Assembly: GCF_015686695.1 (NCBI RefSeq)
Contig: NZ_JADPMR010000001.1
Span: forward strand, 2,418,001-2,482,000
DNA: 64,000 bases
Direction: 5' to 3'
Source: Vibrio nitrifigilis
Lineage (GTDB): Bacteria > Pseudomonadota > Gammaproteobacteria > Enterobacterales > Vibrionaceae
The notes beneath the pieces were generated by a model that had not been told where the DNA came from, searched no databases, and saw only the letters and a list, made by a program, of their open reading frames with translations. How positions within the stretch are numbered: the first letter of the stretch is position 1; every line of letters starts with the position of its first letter. Below are positions 36,889 to 45,436 of this stretch, one piece after another. The position numbers and the translations under genes are program-made.

Positions 36889-37329
36889 ATGAGAACTTTA
36901 GACTTCACTCCTTTATACCGCAACGCTATTGGTTTCGATCGCCTATTGAATATGATGGAATCAGGTTCCGCTAAAAACACCCAAGGTGGATACCCTCCAT
37001 ACAATATCGAACAAAAAGAAGAAAACAAATATCGTATTACTATGGCAGTTGCAGGTTTTGCTGAAGATGATCTTGATATCACTCAGCAAGAAACCAGCTT
37101 AATTGTACGTGGTGAACGTAAAGCTGAAGAAGGCAAAAACTACATTTACCAAGGCATTGCAGAACGTGATTTTGAACGTAAATTCCAACTTGCGGATTAC
37201 GTTAAAGTTGTTGGTGCTTCAATGGAAAATGGTTTGCTACACGTTGATCTTGAACGTGAAGTTCCTGAAGCAAAGCAACCACGTAAAATTGCCATTAATG
37301 GTAAAAACTTGTTAGAAAGCGAACATTAA
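36889..37329 (+). CDS. ibpA: Small heat shock protein IbpA
   Basis: 146-aa Hsp20 protein. MRTLDFTPLYRNAIGFDRLL is the typical IbpA N terminus; the alpha-crystallin domain spans about 35-125 (YNIEQKEENKYRITMAVAGF, NGLLHVDLEREVPE). It binds unfolding proteins and hands them to DnaK/ClpB. One copy is visible, with no ibpB next to it. Expression is predicted to be doubly heat-controlled, by sigma-32 and by the ROSE leader. Confidence 0.95.
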   Translation: MRTLDFTPLYRNAIGFDRLLNMMESGSAKNTQGGYPPYNIEQKEENKYRITMAVAGFAEDDLDITQQETSLIVRGERKAEEGKNYIYQGIAERDFERKFQLADYVKVVGASMENGLLHVDLEREVPEAKQPRKIAINGKNLLESEH

Positions 37330-37361
37330 TACCCAAGCACTTATAGTGGATTAAAGAAGTG

Positions 37362-37387
37362 AAGAGCGCCAAGATGGCGCTCTTTTT
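37362..37387. terminator. Terminator between ibpA and avtA
   Basis: A 9-bp stem AAGAGCGCC/GGCGCTCTT with a 5-base loop ends in TTTTT on the plus strand, 32 bases after ibpA; on the other strand it lies 14 bases past the avtA stop and has a partial U run. Confidence 0.88.
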
Positions 37388-37401
37388 AATTGTCGTAAAG
37401 G

Positions 37402-38655
37402 TTATTTTGCGTCTAAGTAAGCTTTTTGTACTTCTTCTGCAATGATATTGATGCCCTTTTGCATTGCTTCATCATCTTGTACGTAGTTCATGCGTAGGCA
37501 TTGGTGGGCATGGTTCCAATCTTCTTTTTGACCAATAAAGAAATATTCCCCTGGCACAACTAACACCCCTCGCTCTTTTAGGCGTTTGTATAGCTCCATT
37601 GTTGTAATAGGTAACTCATCAAACCATAACCACAAAAAGATGGCACCTTCCGGTTTATGAATTCTAAAGCGCGGATCGGGAATGGCTGTTTGGAGCATTG
37701 AGACAGCTTGTTCGGATTTTTGCTGGTAGAAGGGTTTTATGACTTCAGCACTGAGTCGGAGTAAATCGCCTTTTTCAATCATTCTTTGTGCGATGGCTGG
37801 TCCAACCCCACTTGGTGCTAGGCTGATAATGCCATTCATATTCGCCAGGGCTGTTGTGATTTTTTCATTCGCAATCACAATACCGCAGCGAACACCGGGT
37901 AGGCCAAGTTTTGATAAGCTCATGCACAGAATGGTGTTGTCATTCCAAAAAGGAGTGACATCTTCAAAGATGATGTTGGGGAAAGGAACCCCATAGGCAT
38001 TATCAATAATAAGCGGTACGTCATTGTCACGGGCAAGTTGATCCAGTTTTTGTACTTCATCTTCGGTGAGAACATTGCCAGTAGGGTTCGTAGGACGAGA
38101 AGCACAAATAGCGGCGACAGAATCATCAATCTTTAGTTGGTCGAAATCAACATGGTATTTAAATAAGCGATTATCGAGTAACTCTATCTCCGGGTGGTAA
38201 GAAACAAAAATGTCCTCATCAATACCCGCATCACCGTAACCGATATATTCTGGAGCCAGTGGTAGTAGAATTTTTTTATGGGAACCATCGGGCTGGTGGC
38301 CTGCGAATAAATTAAAAAGATAGAAAAAGCCACTTTGACTACCATTCGTCAGGCTGATGTTCTTTTCACTAATATCCCATCCGTAGGTGTCTTTTAATAA
38401 GTTAGCGAGTTGTTTTATAAATTGATCTTTTCCTTGTGGGCCATCGTAGTTAGTCATGGCTGAAATGAGAGATCCGTCCTTGAGCATTTCATCACTGGTT
38501 TGTTGAAAATAATCGAGCATTTCAGGAATGGCTGCAGGGTTGCCGCCGCCTAACATGATAGCTCCAGGGGTACGTAGGCCATCATTTAGGTCATCCATTA
38601 ATTGGGTGATACCTGAATAACGATTAAATTTTTCTCCAAATGTTGAAAACTGCAT
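37402..38655 (-). CDS. avtA: Valine-pyruvate aminotransferase (AvtA)
   Basis: 417-aa PLP-dependent class I aminotransferase that interconverts valine and alanine with 2-ketoisovalerate and pyruvate. MQFSTFGEKFNRYSGITQLM closely follows E. coli AvtA, with the same length. The PLP lysine lies in MSLSKLGLPGVRCG (about residue 240), and ASRPTNPTGN is present. The start at 38655 is chosen by homology over a 34-residue longer reading. It may matter that the ilv operon in this window lacks ilvE. Confidence 0.95.
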   Translation of the reverse strand: MQFSTFGEKFNRYSGITQLMDDLNDGLRTPGAIMLGGGNPAAIPEMLDYFQQTSDEMLKDGSLISAMTNYDGPQGKDQFIKQLANLLKDTYGWDISEKNISLTNGSQSGFFYLFNLFAGHQPDGSHKKILLPLAPEYIGYGDAGIDEDIFVSYHPEIELLDNRLFKYHVDFDQLKIDDSVAAICASRPTNPTGNVLTEDEVQKLDQLARDNDVPLIIDNAYGVPFPNIIFEDVTPFWNDNTILCMSLSKLGLPGVRCGIVIANEKITTALANMNGIISLAPSGVGPAIAQRMIEKGDLLRLSAEVIKPFYQQKSEQAVSMLQTAIPDPRFRIHKPEGAIFLWLWFDELPITTMELYKRLKERGVLVVPGEYFFIGQKEDWNHAHQCLRMNYVQDDEAMQKGINIIAEEVQKAYLDAK

Positions 38656-38779
38656 TGCTCGAATACCTAATAATTGTGTTTGCTTGTAATAATAAATGAC
38701 GTAAAAAACATCGTGTTGAGTCTTTATTGAACATAACGCATTGGCAGTAGCGAGCAAAGGAATATTTCGTTTTGTGTGT

Positions 38780-38813
38780 AAAAAGAAAGCCCAGCTCGAT
38801 TGAGCTGGGCTTT
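38780..38813 (-). terminator. glyQS terminator
   Basis: A perfect 12-bp stem (AAAGCCCAGCTC/GAGCTGGGCTTT) followed by CTTTTT on the minus strand, 26 bases after glyS. Confidence 0.93.
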
Positions 38814-38838
38814 ATAAGCTAAAAGCAGATTTTTATGC

Positions 38839-40905
38839 TTATTTTTGGAGCAATGAAATGTCTGCGATTTCTAAGAACAAGTTACGTAAATTGTTCAAAA
38901 GAGTCAGACGGTTTTTCTTCAATGCTTCATCGTCAGCCATTACCATCACGTTATCGAAGAAGGCATCAACAGGTTCGCGAAGAGCCGCTAACTGGGTGAG
39001 TGCTTCTTGATAGTTACCTGTTGCAAAGGCGGGCTCTAACGCTTCAGTCATTACTGTAACTGATTCAGCTAAGGCTTTCTCTTGATCTTCTTGAAGAAGG
39101 GCAAGATCAATCTCTTTCGCTAATTCGCCATCAAACTTCGCTAGGATATTACCTACACGTTTGTTTGCAGCGGCTAGTGCTTCAGCTGCATCCAAATCAC
39201 GGAAGTGAGATACCGCTTTCACACGTTGGTCGAAGTCAGTTGGTTTGGTTGGGTGACGAGAAAGAACCGCTTGAATGATATCCACGCTGAAGCCTTCGTC
39301 TTGGTACCAAGCACGGAAACGACCGAGCATGAAATCAAGCACGTCACTCTCAACGTTAGCATTCGTTAGCCTATCGCCAAGTAGAGATTTCGTTTTAGCA
39401 ATCAGGTCAACTAGGTCTAAGTTGTAACCGTATTCAACGATAATACGCAGCACACCTAGAGAGGCGCGACGAAGTGCAAAAGGGTCAGATCCTTTTGGAG
39501 CTTGGCCAATACCAAAAATACCGACGATAGTATCTAGTTTATCTGCCATAGCTACTGCAGCAGATACACCATTGCTTGGTAGTTGGTCGCCAGCATAACG
39601 AGGCATGTATTGCTCGTTTAGTGCCACTGCTACTTGCTCATCTTCACCGTCATGGCGAGCATAATGCATACCCATAACGCCCTGAGTATCGGTAAATTCG
39701 AATACCATTGAGGTCATTAGGTCACATTTGGCTAGCAGGCCAGCGCGTTGTGCTTTAGCTACGTCCGCATCGATTTGTTCAGCAATGTAGCCTGCAAGTT
39801 CGGTGATACGGTCTGTTTTGTCTTTGATTGTGCCCAGTTTCTTCTGGAAAATCGCTTTTTCTAGAAGAGGTAGACGGTCAACCAATTTTTGTTTTCGGTC
39901 TGTGTTAAAGAAGAACTCAGCGTCCGCTAGGCGTGGACGAACTACCTTTTCGTTACCTTCGATAACGTGGCGAGGCTCTTTAGATTCGATGTTAGATACG
40001 AAAATAAAGTTAGGTAGTAGGTTGTTATTCTCGTCGTAAACTGGGAAGTATTTTTGGTCACCTTTCATGGTGTAAACCAAAGCTTCAGCAGGTACTGCCA
40101 AGAATTTTTCTTCGAATTTTGCAGTTAGAACTACTGGCCATTCAACTAGGCCAGTGACTTCTTCTACTAAGTCATCTTCAAGATCAGCGACACCGCCAAC
40201 TTTTGCCGCAGCAGCTTGAGAATCTTTAATGATGGTCGCTTTACGAGTTTCGTAGTCAGCGATGACTTTACCACGTTCTTCAAGAATTGCAGGGTATTGA
40301 GACGCTGAATCGATAGTGAACTCAGGTTCGCCCATGAAGCGGTGGCCACGGATGATACGAGCTGATTTCACGCCTAGGATTTCACCTTCAATTAGGTCAG
40401 AATCCATTAGGATCGTCAGCGTTTTTACTGGACGGATAAATTGAGTATCTGTGTTACCCCAACGCATTGGTTTTGCGATTGGAAGGTTTGCTAGTGCTTT
40501 GGCTGCAAGTTCAACAATGATGTCTTGAGTCGGTTGACCTTTCACTTCTTGTTTAAACAGTAGCCATTCACCTTTGTCGGTTTTTAGGCGATCAGCTTGT
40601 TCAACCGTGATGCCGTTACCACGAGCCCAACCTTGTGCTGCTTTGGTTGCGTTACCGTCAGCATCGAATGCAACACTCACCGCTGGACCACGTTTTTCAA
40701 CAACTTTATCAGACTGTGCTTCTGCTAGGTCGGTGACTTTAAGCGCAAGGCGACGTGGGGTCGCATACCATTTCACACCTTGGTGAGACAGTTCTGCTTC
40801 TTTTAGCCCTTTTTCAAAGTTAGCTGCAAATGCTTCAGCAAGGGTACGAAGCTGAGTTGGTGGTAGTTCTTCGGTACCAAGCTCAATTAGAAATTCTTTT
40901 GCCAT
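38839..40905 (-). CDS. glyS: Glycyl-tRNA synthetase beta subunit
   Basis: 688-aa beta chain of the alpha2beta2 bacterial GlyRS. It begins AKEFLIELGTEELPPTQL (residues 2-19, family signature) and contains VYTMKGDQKYFPVYDENN and the HD-like region MGMHYARHDGE. The C-terminal part resembles an anticodon-binding domain. Near E. coli length (689). It follows glyQ by 14 bases. Confidence 0.98.
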   Translation of the reverse strand: MAKEFLIELGTEELPPTQLRTLAEAFAANFEKGLKEAELSHQGVKWYATPRRLALKVTDLAEAQSDKVVEKRGPAVSVAFDADGNATKAAQGWARGNGITVEQADRLKTDKGEWLLFKQEVKGQPTQDIIVELAAKALANLPIAKPMRWGNTDTQFIRPVKTLTILMDSDLIEGEILGVKSARIIRGHRFMGEPEFTIDSASQYPAILEERGKVIADYETRKATIIKDSQAAAAKVGGVADLEDDLVEEVTGLVEWPVVLTAKFEEKFLAVPAEALVYTMKGDQKYFPVYDENNNLLPNFIFVSNIESKEPRHVIEGNEKVVRPRLADAEFFFNTDRKQKLVDRLPLLEKAIFQKKLGTIKDKTDRITELAGYIAEQIDADVAKAQRAGLLAKCDLMTSMVFEFTDTQGVMGMHYARHDGEDEQVAVALNEQYMPRYAGDQLPSNGVSAAVAMADKLDTIVGIFGIGQAPKGSDPFALRRASLGVLRIIVEYGYNLDLVDLIAKTKSLLGDRLTNANVESDVLDFMLGRFRAWYQDEGFSVDIIQAVLSRHPTKPTDFDQRVKAVSHFRDLDAAEALAAANKRVGNILAKFDGELAKEIDLALLQEDQEKALAESVTVMTEALEPAFATGNYQEALTQLAALREPVDAFFDNVMVMADDEALKKNRLTLLNNLRNLFLEIADISLLQK

Positions 40906-40919
40906 AATACTTCTTCCCC

Positions 40920-41840
40920 TTATGCCTGTTCGTCGTCTTTTTTACACATAGGGAAACCAAGGGCTTCACGTGATGCGTAGTACGCTTCTGCTACCGCTTT
41001 AGTCAATTCGCGGATACGCAGAATGTAGCGTTGACGTTCTGTCACTGAGATTGCTTTACGAGCATCTAATAAGTTGAAAGAGTGTGCCGCTTTCAAAATA
41101 CGTTCATAAGCAGGAAGAGGAAGTGGTTTTTCTAGTGCAAGCAATTGCTGACACTCTTTTTCACACTGATCGAAGAATGTGAATAGGAAATCCACATCGG
41201 CGTGTTCAAAGTTGTAAGTAGATTGTTCGACTTCGTTTTGATGGAAAATATCACCGTAAGTCACTTTGCCTAGAGGGCCGTCAGTCCAAACGAGATCGTA
41301 AACAGAATCAACGCCCTGAATATACATAGCTAGACGTTCAATACCGTATGTGATTTCGCCGGTAACCGGTTTACATTCAAGGCCACCCACTTGTTGGAAG
41401 TAAGTAAACTGAGTCACTTCCATACCGTTTAACCATACTTCCCAACCAAGGCCCCAAGCGCCTAATGTTGGGTTTTCCCAGTTGTCTTCCACGAAACGAA
41501 TATCGTGAACTTGTGGGTCAATGCCAAGTACTTTGAGCGAGCCTAAGTACAATTCCTGAATATTATCAGGAGAGGGTTTAATCACCACTTGGAACTGGTA
41601 GTAATGTTGAAGACGGTTTGGGTTCTCACCATAGCGGCCATCTGTTGGACGGCGAGATGGTTGAACGTAAGCAGTCGCCATTGGTTCTGGACCAAGAGCA
41701 CGCAAGCATGTCATTGGGTGAGAAGTACCCGCACCTACTTCCATATCTAATGGTTGAACAATGGTGCAGCCTTGTTGGGCCCAATAATCCTGCAGCGCGA
41801 GGATCATACCCTGAAAGGTTTTGATATCGTATTTTTGCAT
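40920..41840 (-). CDS. glyQ: Glycyl-tRNA synthetase alpha subunit
   Basis: 306-aa catalytic chain of GlyRS, a class II synthetase. It starts MQKYDIKTFQGMILALQDYW and carries GAGTSHPMTCLRALGPEP (about 36-53) and motif 2-like QPSRRPTDGRYGENPNRLQ. Same size class as E. coli GlyQ (303). The longer in-frame reading adds 25 residues that lack homology and is rejected. Confidence 0.97.
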   Translation of the reverse strand: MQKYDIKTFQGMILALQDYWAQQGCTIVQPLDMEVGAGTSHPMTCLRALGPEPMATAYVQPSRRPTDGRYGENPNRLQHYYQFQVVIKPSPDNIQELYLGSLKVLGIDPQVHDIRFVEDNWENPTLGAWGLGWEVWLNGMEVTQFTYFQQVGGLECKPVTGEITYGIERLAMYIQGVDSVYDLVWTDGPLGKVTYGDIFHQNEVEQSTYNFEHADVDFLFTFFDQCEKECQQLLALEKPLPLPAYERILKAAHSFNLLDARKAISVTERQRYILRIRELTKAVAEAYYASREALGFPMCKKDDEQA

Positions 41841-42060
41841 AGTCAGGTTCGCGCGATTCTTCTGTTTGAATTGATAAAAAATAACAACCAAGTATACCGA
41901 GATCTTGAGCGACAAAGTAGGGGAAATCTTGTTTAATTCTTGGGCAATGATATCTATTGATGCTAAAAAACCTGTTAACTATAAGGAATTGGACTCAGAT
42001 AGAAGAATTTAGCGACAGATAGGCTTGTAGTTTTCATTATATATGGCTATGATTCCGCCT

Positions 42061-42238
42061 GTCTTTGGGGAGTAGCTTATCGATCAAATCTTATTGTTCG
42101 GTTCGTTCGTCAACATAGTCTCTGTTTTTACATAAAAATCCAAATAAACAGAGTGGCGCTCGAGACTCAGAACCTAGCTGAGTTTAGCAAGACCTTAGAC
42201 AAACTTCATGAACCGGGGTGGGGAGTGACGTTTGTCTA
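42061..42238 (+). promoter_or_regulatory. yybP-ykoY (Mn2+) riboswitch and expression platform
   Basis: The aptamer spans 42061-42200. P1 pairs GTCT..GG (42061-42068) with CC..AGAC (42193-42200). The conserved GGGGAGTAGC (42067-42076), GTCAACAT (about 42109-42116) and GCAAGACC (42187-42194) are present. The P1 3' strand can instead pair TAGACAAAC (42196-42204) with GTTTGTCTA (42230-42238), enclosing a GGGGAG motif. This mutually exclusive switch fits Mn2+-controlled expression of the exporter downstream. Confidence 0.85.
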
Positions 42239-42279
42239 TGGTTTATATAATAATTCCCTGCCCCGCACATGAGCATGTC

Positions 42280-42834
42280 GTGAGCGTATTAGCAATTTCA
42301 ATTACAACGGTTGCATTAGCCGAAATCGGTGATCGAACGCAACTTTTATCTTTGTTACTGGTCAGCCGTTACCGTAAACCAGTACCAATTATTCTAGCTA
42401 TTTTAGTTGCAACTATTGTTAACCATGCACTTGCTGCATGGCTCGGCGTTGTTGTCGCCGATTACATTACCCCAGAGGTTTTAAAGTGGGTGATTGCCGC
42501 TAGCTTCCTAGCAATGGCTGCATGGATTTTGGTTCCGGATAAAATCGATGATGATGAATCTATTTCCAATCGTGGTCCTTTTGTCGCGAGTTTTATTGCG
42601 TTCTTTATCGCAGAAGTGGGTGATAAAACACAAATTGCTACGTCTATTTTGGGAGCCAATTATTCACACCAATTAGAGTGGGTTGTAGTTGGGAGTACTA
42701 TCGGTATGTTACTAGCCAATGTTCCTGTGGTTCTAATTGGTAAATTGTCGGCAGACAAATTGCCTTTGGGATTGATCCGTAAAGTAACCGCGGTACTGTT
42801 CGTCGGTCTAGCCGCTTTAGCTGCTTTCTATTAA
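42280..42834 (+). CDS. mneA: Manganese exporter, UPF0016/GDT1 family (MneA-like)
   Basis: 184-aa integral membrane protein with two copies of the family signature E-x-G-D-K/R-T: ALAEIGDRTQLLSLLL near residue 12 and FIAEVGDKTQIATSIL near 110. The members studied in Vibrio export Mn2+, and an Mn riboswitch precedes this gene. GTG at 42280 (SVLAISITTVALAEIGD) fits the family N terminus, though its Shine-Dalgarno is weak; ATG at 42238 with GGGGAG further upstream would add 14 unusual residues. Six hydrophobic segments are visible. Confidence 0.88.
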   Translation: MSVLAISITTVALAEIGDRTQLLSLLLVSRYRKPVPIILAILVATIVNHALAAWLGVVVADYITPEVLKWVIAASFLAMAAWILVPDKIDDDESISNRGPFVASFIAFFIAEVGDKTQIATSILGANYSHQLEWVVVGSTIGMLLANVPVVLIGKLSADKLPLGLIRKVTAVLFVGLAALAAFY

Positions 42835-42952
42835 AGCGTAAGAGGGTCACACTCTGTCAAAGTAAATCGCGGGAAGTAGTGGTCAATATCACTATCTCAT
42901 CTATCTCATGCTAATGTTTAAGTATAAGGTGGTAATGGTGAGGGGGCTGAGT

Positions 42953-43219
42953 ATGCTAGCGCGTTACACACAGATGAGTGCTAAAAGCCAAAGTTATCTA
43001 TTTACCTTTGGTTTACTACTAACGTTTTTGGGAATGGCGTTAACAGAGATGTGGTTGCCCATGGTGGTTGGTGGCTTTATTTTAACTGGCCTTACCGTTG
43101 AAGCATGGATTCGTGTCGCGCATATCATTCCAATGCGTGAAGAGCTAAGAAGCTTGCATCGCGAAGTACACCAACTTAGAAATGATCTGTACACCACTTC
43201 TCATTCTCATGATGACTAG
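42953..43219 (+). CDS. Small two-helix membrane protein, unknown function
   Basis: I do not recognise this family. It is 88 aa from ATG at 42953, which has GAGGGG seven bases upstream; a longer form from 42935 is possible. Two adjacent hydrophobic segments (about residues 15-32 and 36-53) are followed by a charged amphipathic tail (MREELRSLHREVHQLRNDLY) likely to form a coiled coil, and a histidine-rich end (HSHDD). It lies 118 bases after the Mn exporter and shares a terminator with tusA. Confidence 0.7.
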   Translation: MLARYTQMSAKSQSYLFTFGLLLTFLGMALTEMWLPMVVGGFILTGLTVEAWIRVAHIIPMREELRSLHREVHQLRNDLYTTSHSHDD

Positions 43220-43233
43220 TGACTGATAATAAT

Positions 43234-43263
43234 AAAACAGGCTGCCCTCGGGCAGCCTGTTTT
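43234..43263. terminator. Bidirectional terminator, small membrane protein/tusA
   Basis: A 14-bp perfect inverted repeat (AAAACAGGCTGCCC/GGGCAGCCTGTTTT) between convergent genes, with T-rich ends on both strands. Confidence 0.92.
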
Positions 43264-43279
43264 ATTTGGTCAACTTAAT

Positions 43280-43528
43280 TTATTCTAAGCCTTTCTTAAT
43301 GAGATAGAGATAAGGCAATGTCTCTGTTTGAACTTCTAATAATTGATGATCCATAAAGCGGCAAAAACTAGGTATATCCCTAGTTGTTGATGGATCATCG
43401 GCCTTAATTAGAAGAGTTTCTCCATCCTTCATATTACGGATCGTTTTTCTCACCATCATCACAGGTTCCGGACAACGCAGTCCTTCAGCTTCGAGTGTGA
43501 CAGTAGCTTCTTCAGAATTTAAATTCAT
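43280..43528 (-). CDS. tusA: Sulfurtransferase TusA
   Basis: 82-aa SirA/TusA-family protein that accepts persulfide sulfur from IscS and passes it to the TusBCD relay for mnm5s2U34 of tRNA. The sulfur-carrying cysteine is in GLRCPEPVMMVRKTIR (about 17-32). ATG at 43528 is preferred over an in-frame TTG two codons earlier. A possible promoter (TTGTTA, 18 bases, TATAAC; 43619-43648 minus) lies upstream. Confidence 0.95.
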   Translation of the reverse strand: MNLNSEEATVTLEAEGLRCPEPVMMVRKTIRNMKDGETLLIKADDPSTTRDIPSFCRFMDHQLLEVQTETLPYLYLIKKGLE

Positions 43529-43629
43529 GGTCAAACCTAGGTTAGGAAAGCGCTTGAGGCGTAGATAATACTAGTGCAGAAAAAATATTCAATAATGCCT
43601 TGGCAAAGTGAATATTTTGTTATAGTGTT

Positions 43630-43819
43630 ATTAACAAATGTGTAACAATTTGTAGCTGTTTGTTGCTAACGATTTGTGCCATTAAAAAACGCTAAGCAAA
43701 TTGTGAATCTTCACCATTTGAAAAATATAGTCACAGTATCCATTACCACCATAACAACTCCTAAATACTATCCCTATAATTTCTTGGGCTTTCCCGTCGT
43801 AAAGGCGGGACTTTTTTTT
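43630..43819 (+). ncRNA. Candidate sRNA or orphan leader ending in a terminator
   Basis: The plus strand of the tusA-ilvA gap ends in a strong terminator (stem TCCCGTC 43792-43798 with GGCGGGA 43804-43810, then eight Ts to 43819), yet no plus-strand gene lies before or after it. A frame through it encodes a run rich in Ile, Thr and Val (IVTVSITTITTP at 43726-43761), like thr/ilv leader peptides, but it has no stop before the terminator. The 5' end is not defined; 43630 is a guess. Confidence 0.45.
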
Positions 43820-43842
43820 GCTATTGATAATATTGATGTTAT

Positions 43843-43870
43843 AAAAAACCATCGCTTTAGCGATGGTTTT
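43843..43870 (-). terminator. ilvA (ilv operon) terminator
   Basis: An 11-bp stem AAAACCATCGC/GCGATGGTTTT with loop TTTA, followed by U-rich sequence on the minus strand, 30 bases after the ilvA stop. Confidence 0.88.
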
Positions 43871-43899
43871 GATATTGGAAATCTTGGTATTGCGGGTAG

Positions 43900-45432
43900 C
43901 TACTTAGCAAGAAAGAATCGATAAGACGGATTATCTGTTTCATCTTGGTAGTGATAGCCAAGTTCGACCAAGTGAGCAGAAAAGCGCGCTAAATCATCAT
44001 GACTGAGTTCAAAGCCACACAGCACTCGACCATAATCAGCCCCATGATTGCGGTAGTTGAACATGCTGATGTTCCAGTGAGTTCCTAATGTGCTCAAAAA
44101 TTTTAAAAGAGCACCCGGGTATTCAGGAAATTCAAAGCTATACAACCTTTCTTGGATTGGTTTTGATGGTCGACCACCAATCATATAGCGAATGTGCAAT
44201 TTAGCCATTTCATCGTCAGATAAGTCCTGAACAGGGTAACCACCTTGACGCAAGTCATTGATGATATTTTTTAGCTCTTCAGGGCCACCAGCTAAACGAA
44301 CACCAACAAAGATATTCGCAAGTTGATCATCACCATAACGATAGTTAAATTCAGTTACTGCTCGACCACCAATGATTTGGCAGAATTCGAAAAAGGCACC
44401 TTTACGTTCTGGAATTGTGACGGCTAATAAGCCCTCGCGTTTTTCACCTAATTCACAACGTTCTGATACATAGCGCAGACCGTGGAAGTTAGTATTGGCT
44501 CCAGAAAGAACGGTTGCCATTTTTTTACCTGACAATTTGTTGTGTTCAGCAAACTTTTTCAAACCAGCAAGTGCAAGTGCACCGGAGGGTTCTGCAATCG
44601 CGCGAGTGTCTTCAAAGATATCTTTTACAGCGGCGCAGATTTCGTCGCTAGACACGCACACATGCCCGTCTAGATACTGTTGGCATAAACGGAATGTTTC
44701 ATCACCAATGCGTTTTACCGCAACCCCATCGGCAAACATGCTGACTTGATCGAGTACCACTGGTTCTCCGGCATCAAGTGCTGCTTTCAAACAAGAGGAA
44801 TCTTCAGGTTCAACAGCAATGACTTTGACTTCAGGCATAAGCTGCTTAATGAGCACAGCAATACCAGCCGCTAAGCCACCCCCTCCAACAGGAACAAAAA
44901 TATATTCCAGACCGCTGTTTTGTTGCAGCATCTCAAGGCCAATTGTACCTTGTCCGGCAATCACTAGAGGGTGGTCAAAAGGAGGCACAAAGGTGTAACC
45001 ATGTTTTTCGGCTAACCGTTCTGCTTCCCCTTTCGCTTCATCAAAGTTGTTACCAAATAACACCACGTTACCGCCAAACCCTTTTACGGCAGAGACTTTA
45101 ATATCTGGCGTAGTTTTAGGCATGACAATCGTGGTGCGAATACCAAGTTTTGAACCGGAAAGAGCCATTCCTTGAGCATGGTTACCCGCAGAAGCCGCAA
45201 TCACACCAGCCGCCTTTTGCTCTTCAGTTAAGCTTGAAACCATGTTGTAAGCGCCACGCAATTTAAACGAATGAACGGGCTGGCGATCTTCTCGTTTAAT
45301 TTGTACAGAGTTACCAATTCGTTCAGATAAACGTGTCATCTCCTGTAATGGAGTAACGTGGGCAACATCGTAAACGGGTGCTTTGATTATTTGGCGCAGA
45401 TATTCTGCGCCAGTGGTTTTGGTTGCGGTCAT
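43900..45432 (-). CDS. ilvA: Threonine deaminase (biosynthetic), IlvA
   Basis: 510-aa PLP enzyme that converts threonine to 2-oxobutanoate, the committed step to isoleucine. The PLP lysine is in HSFKLRGAYNM (about residues 52-62), and the glycine loop is PVGGGGLAAG. The C-terminal part (about 325-510) carries two ACT-like regulatory domains typical of the isoleucine-inhibited enzyme. It is the last gene of the operon, 4 bases after ilvD. Confidence 0.97.
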   Translation of the reverse strand: MTATKTTGAEYLRQIIKAPVYDVAHVTPLQEMTRLSERIGNSVQIKREDRQPVHSFKLRGAYNMVSSLTEEQKAAGVIAASAGNHAQGMALSGSKLGIRTTIVMPKTTPDIKVSAVKGFGGNVVLFGNNFDEAKGEAERLAEKHGYTFVPPFDHPLVIAGQGTIGLEMLQQNSGLEYIFVPVGGGGLAAGIAVLIKQLMPEVKVIAVEPEDSSCLKAALDAGEPVVLDQVSMFADGVAVKRIGDETFRLCQQYLDGHVCVSSDEICAAVKDIFEDTRAIAEPSGALALAGLKKFAEHNKLSGKKMATVLSGANTNFHGLRYVSERCELGEKREGLLAVTIPERKGAFFEFCQIIGGRAVTEFNYRYGDDQLANIFVGVRLAGGPEELKNIINDLRQGGYPVQDLSDDEMAKLHIRYMIGGRPSKPIQERLYSFEFPEYPGALLKFLSTLGTHWNISMFNYRNHGADYGRVLCGFELSHDDLARFSAHLVELGYHYQDETDNPSYRFFLAK

Positions 45433-45436
45433 GAGG

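Noticed and set aside
43740..43790. 13-codon minus-strand ORF with AGGAG upstream, ahead of tusA
   Set aside because: Too short and without leader-peptide codon bias; likely chance.
43676..43924. 82-aa plus-strand ORF
   Set aside because: It runs through an intrinsic terminator and the ilvA terminator into the antisense of ilvA, so it is not a normal protein gene; only its leader-like segment is kept as a finding.
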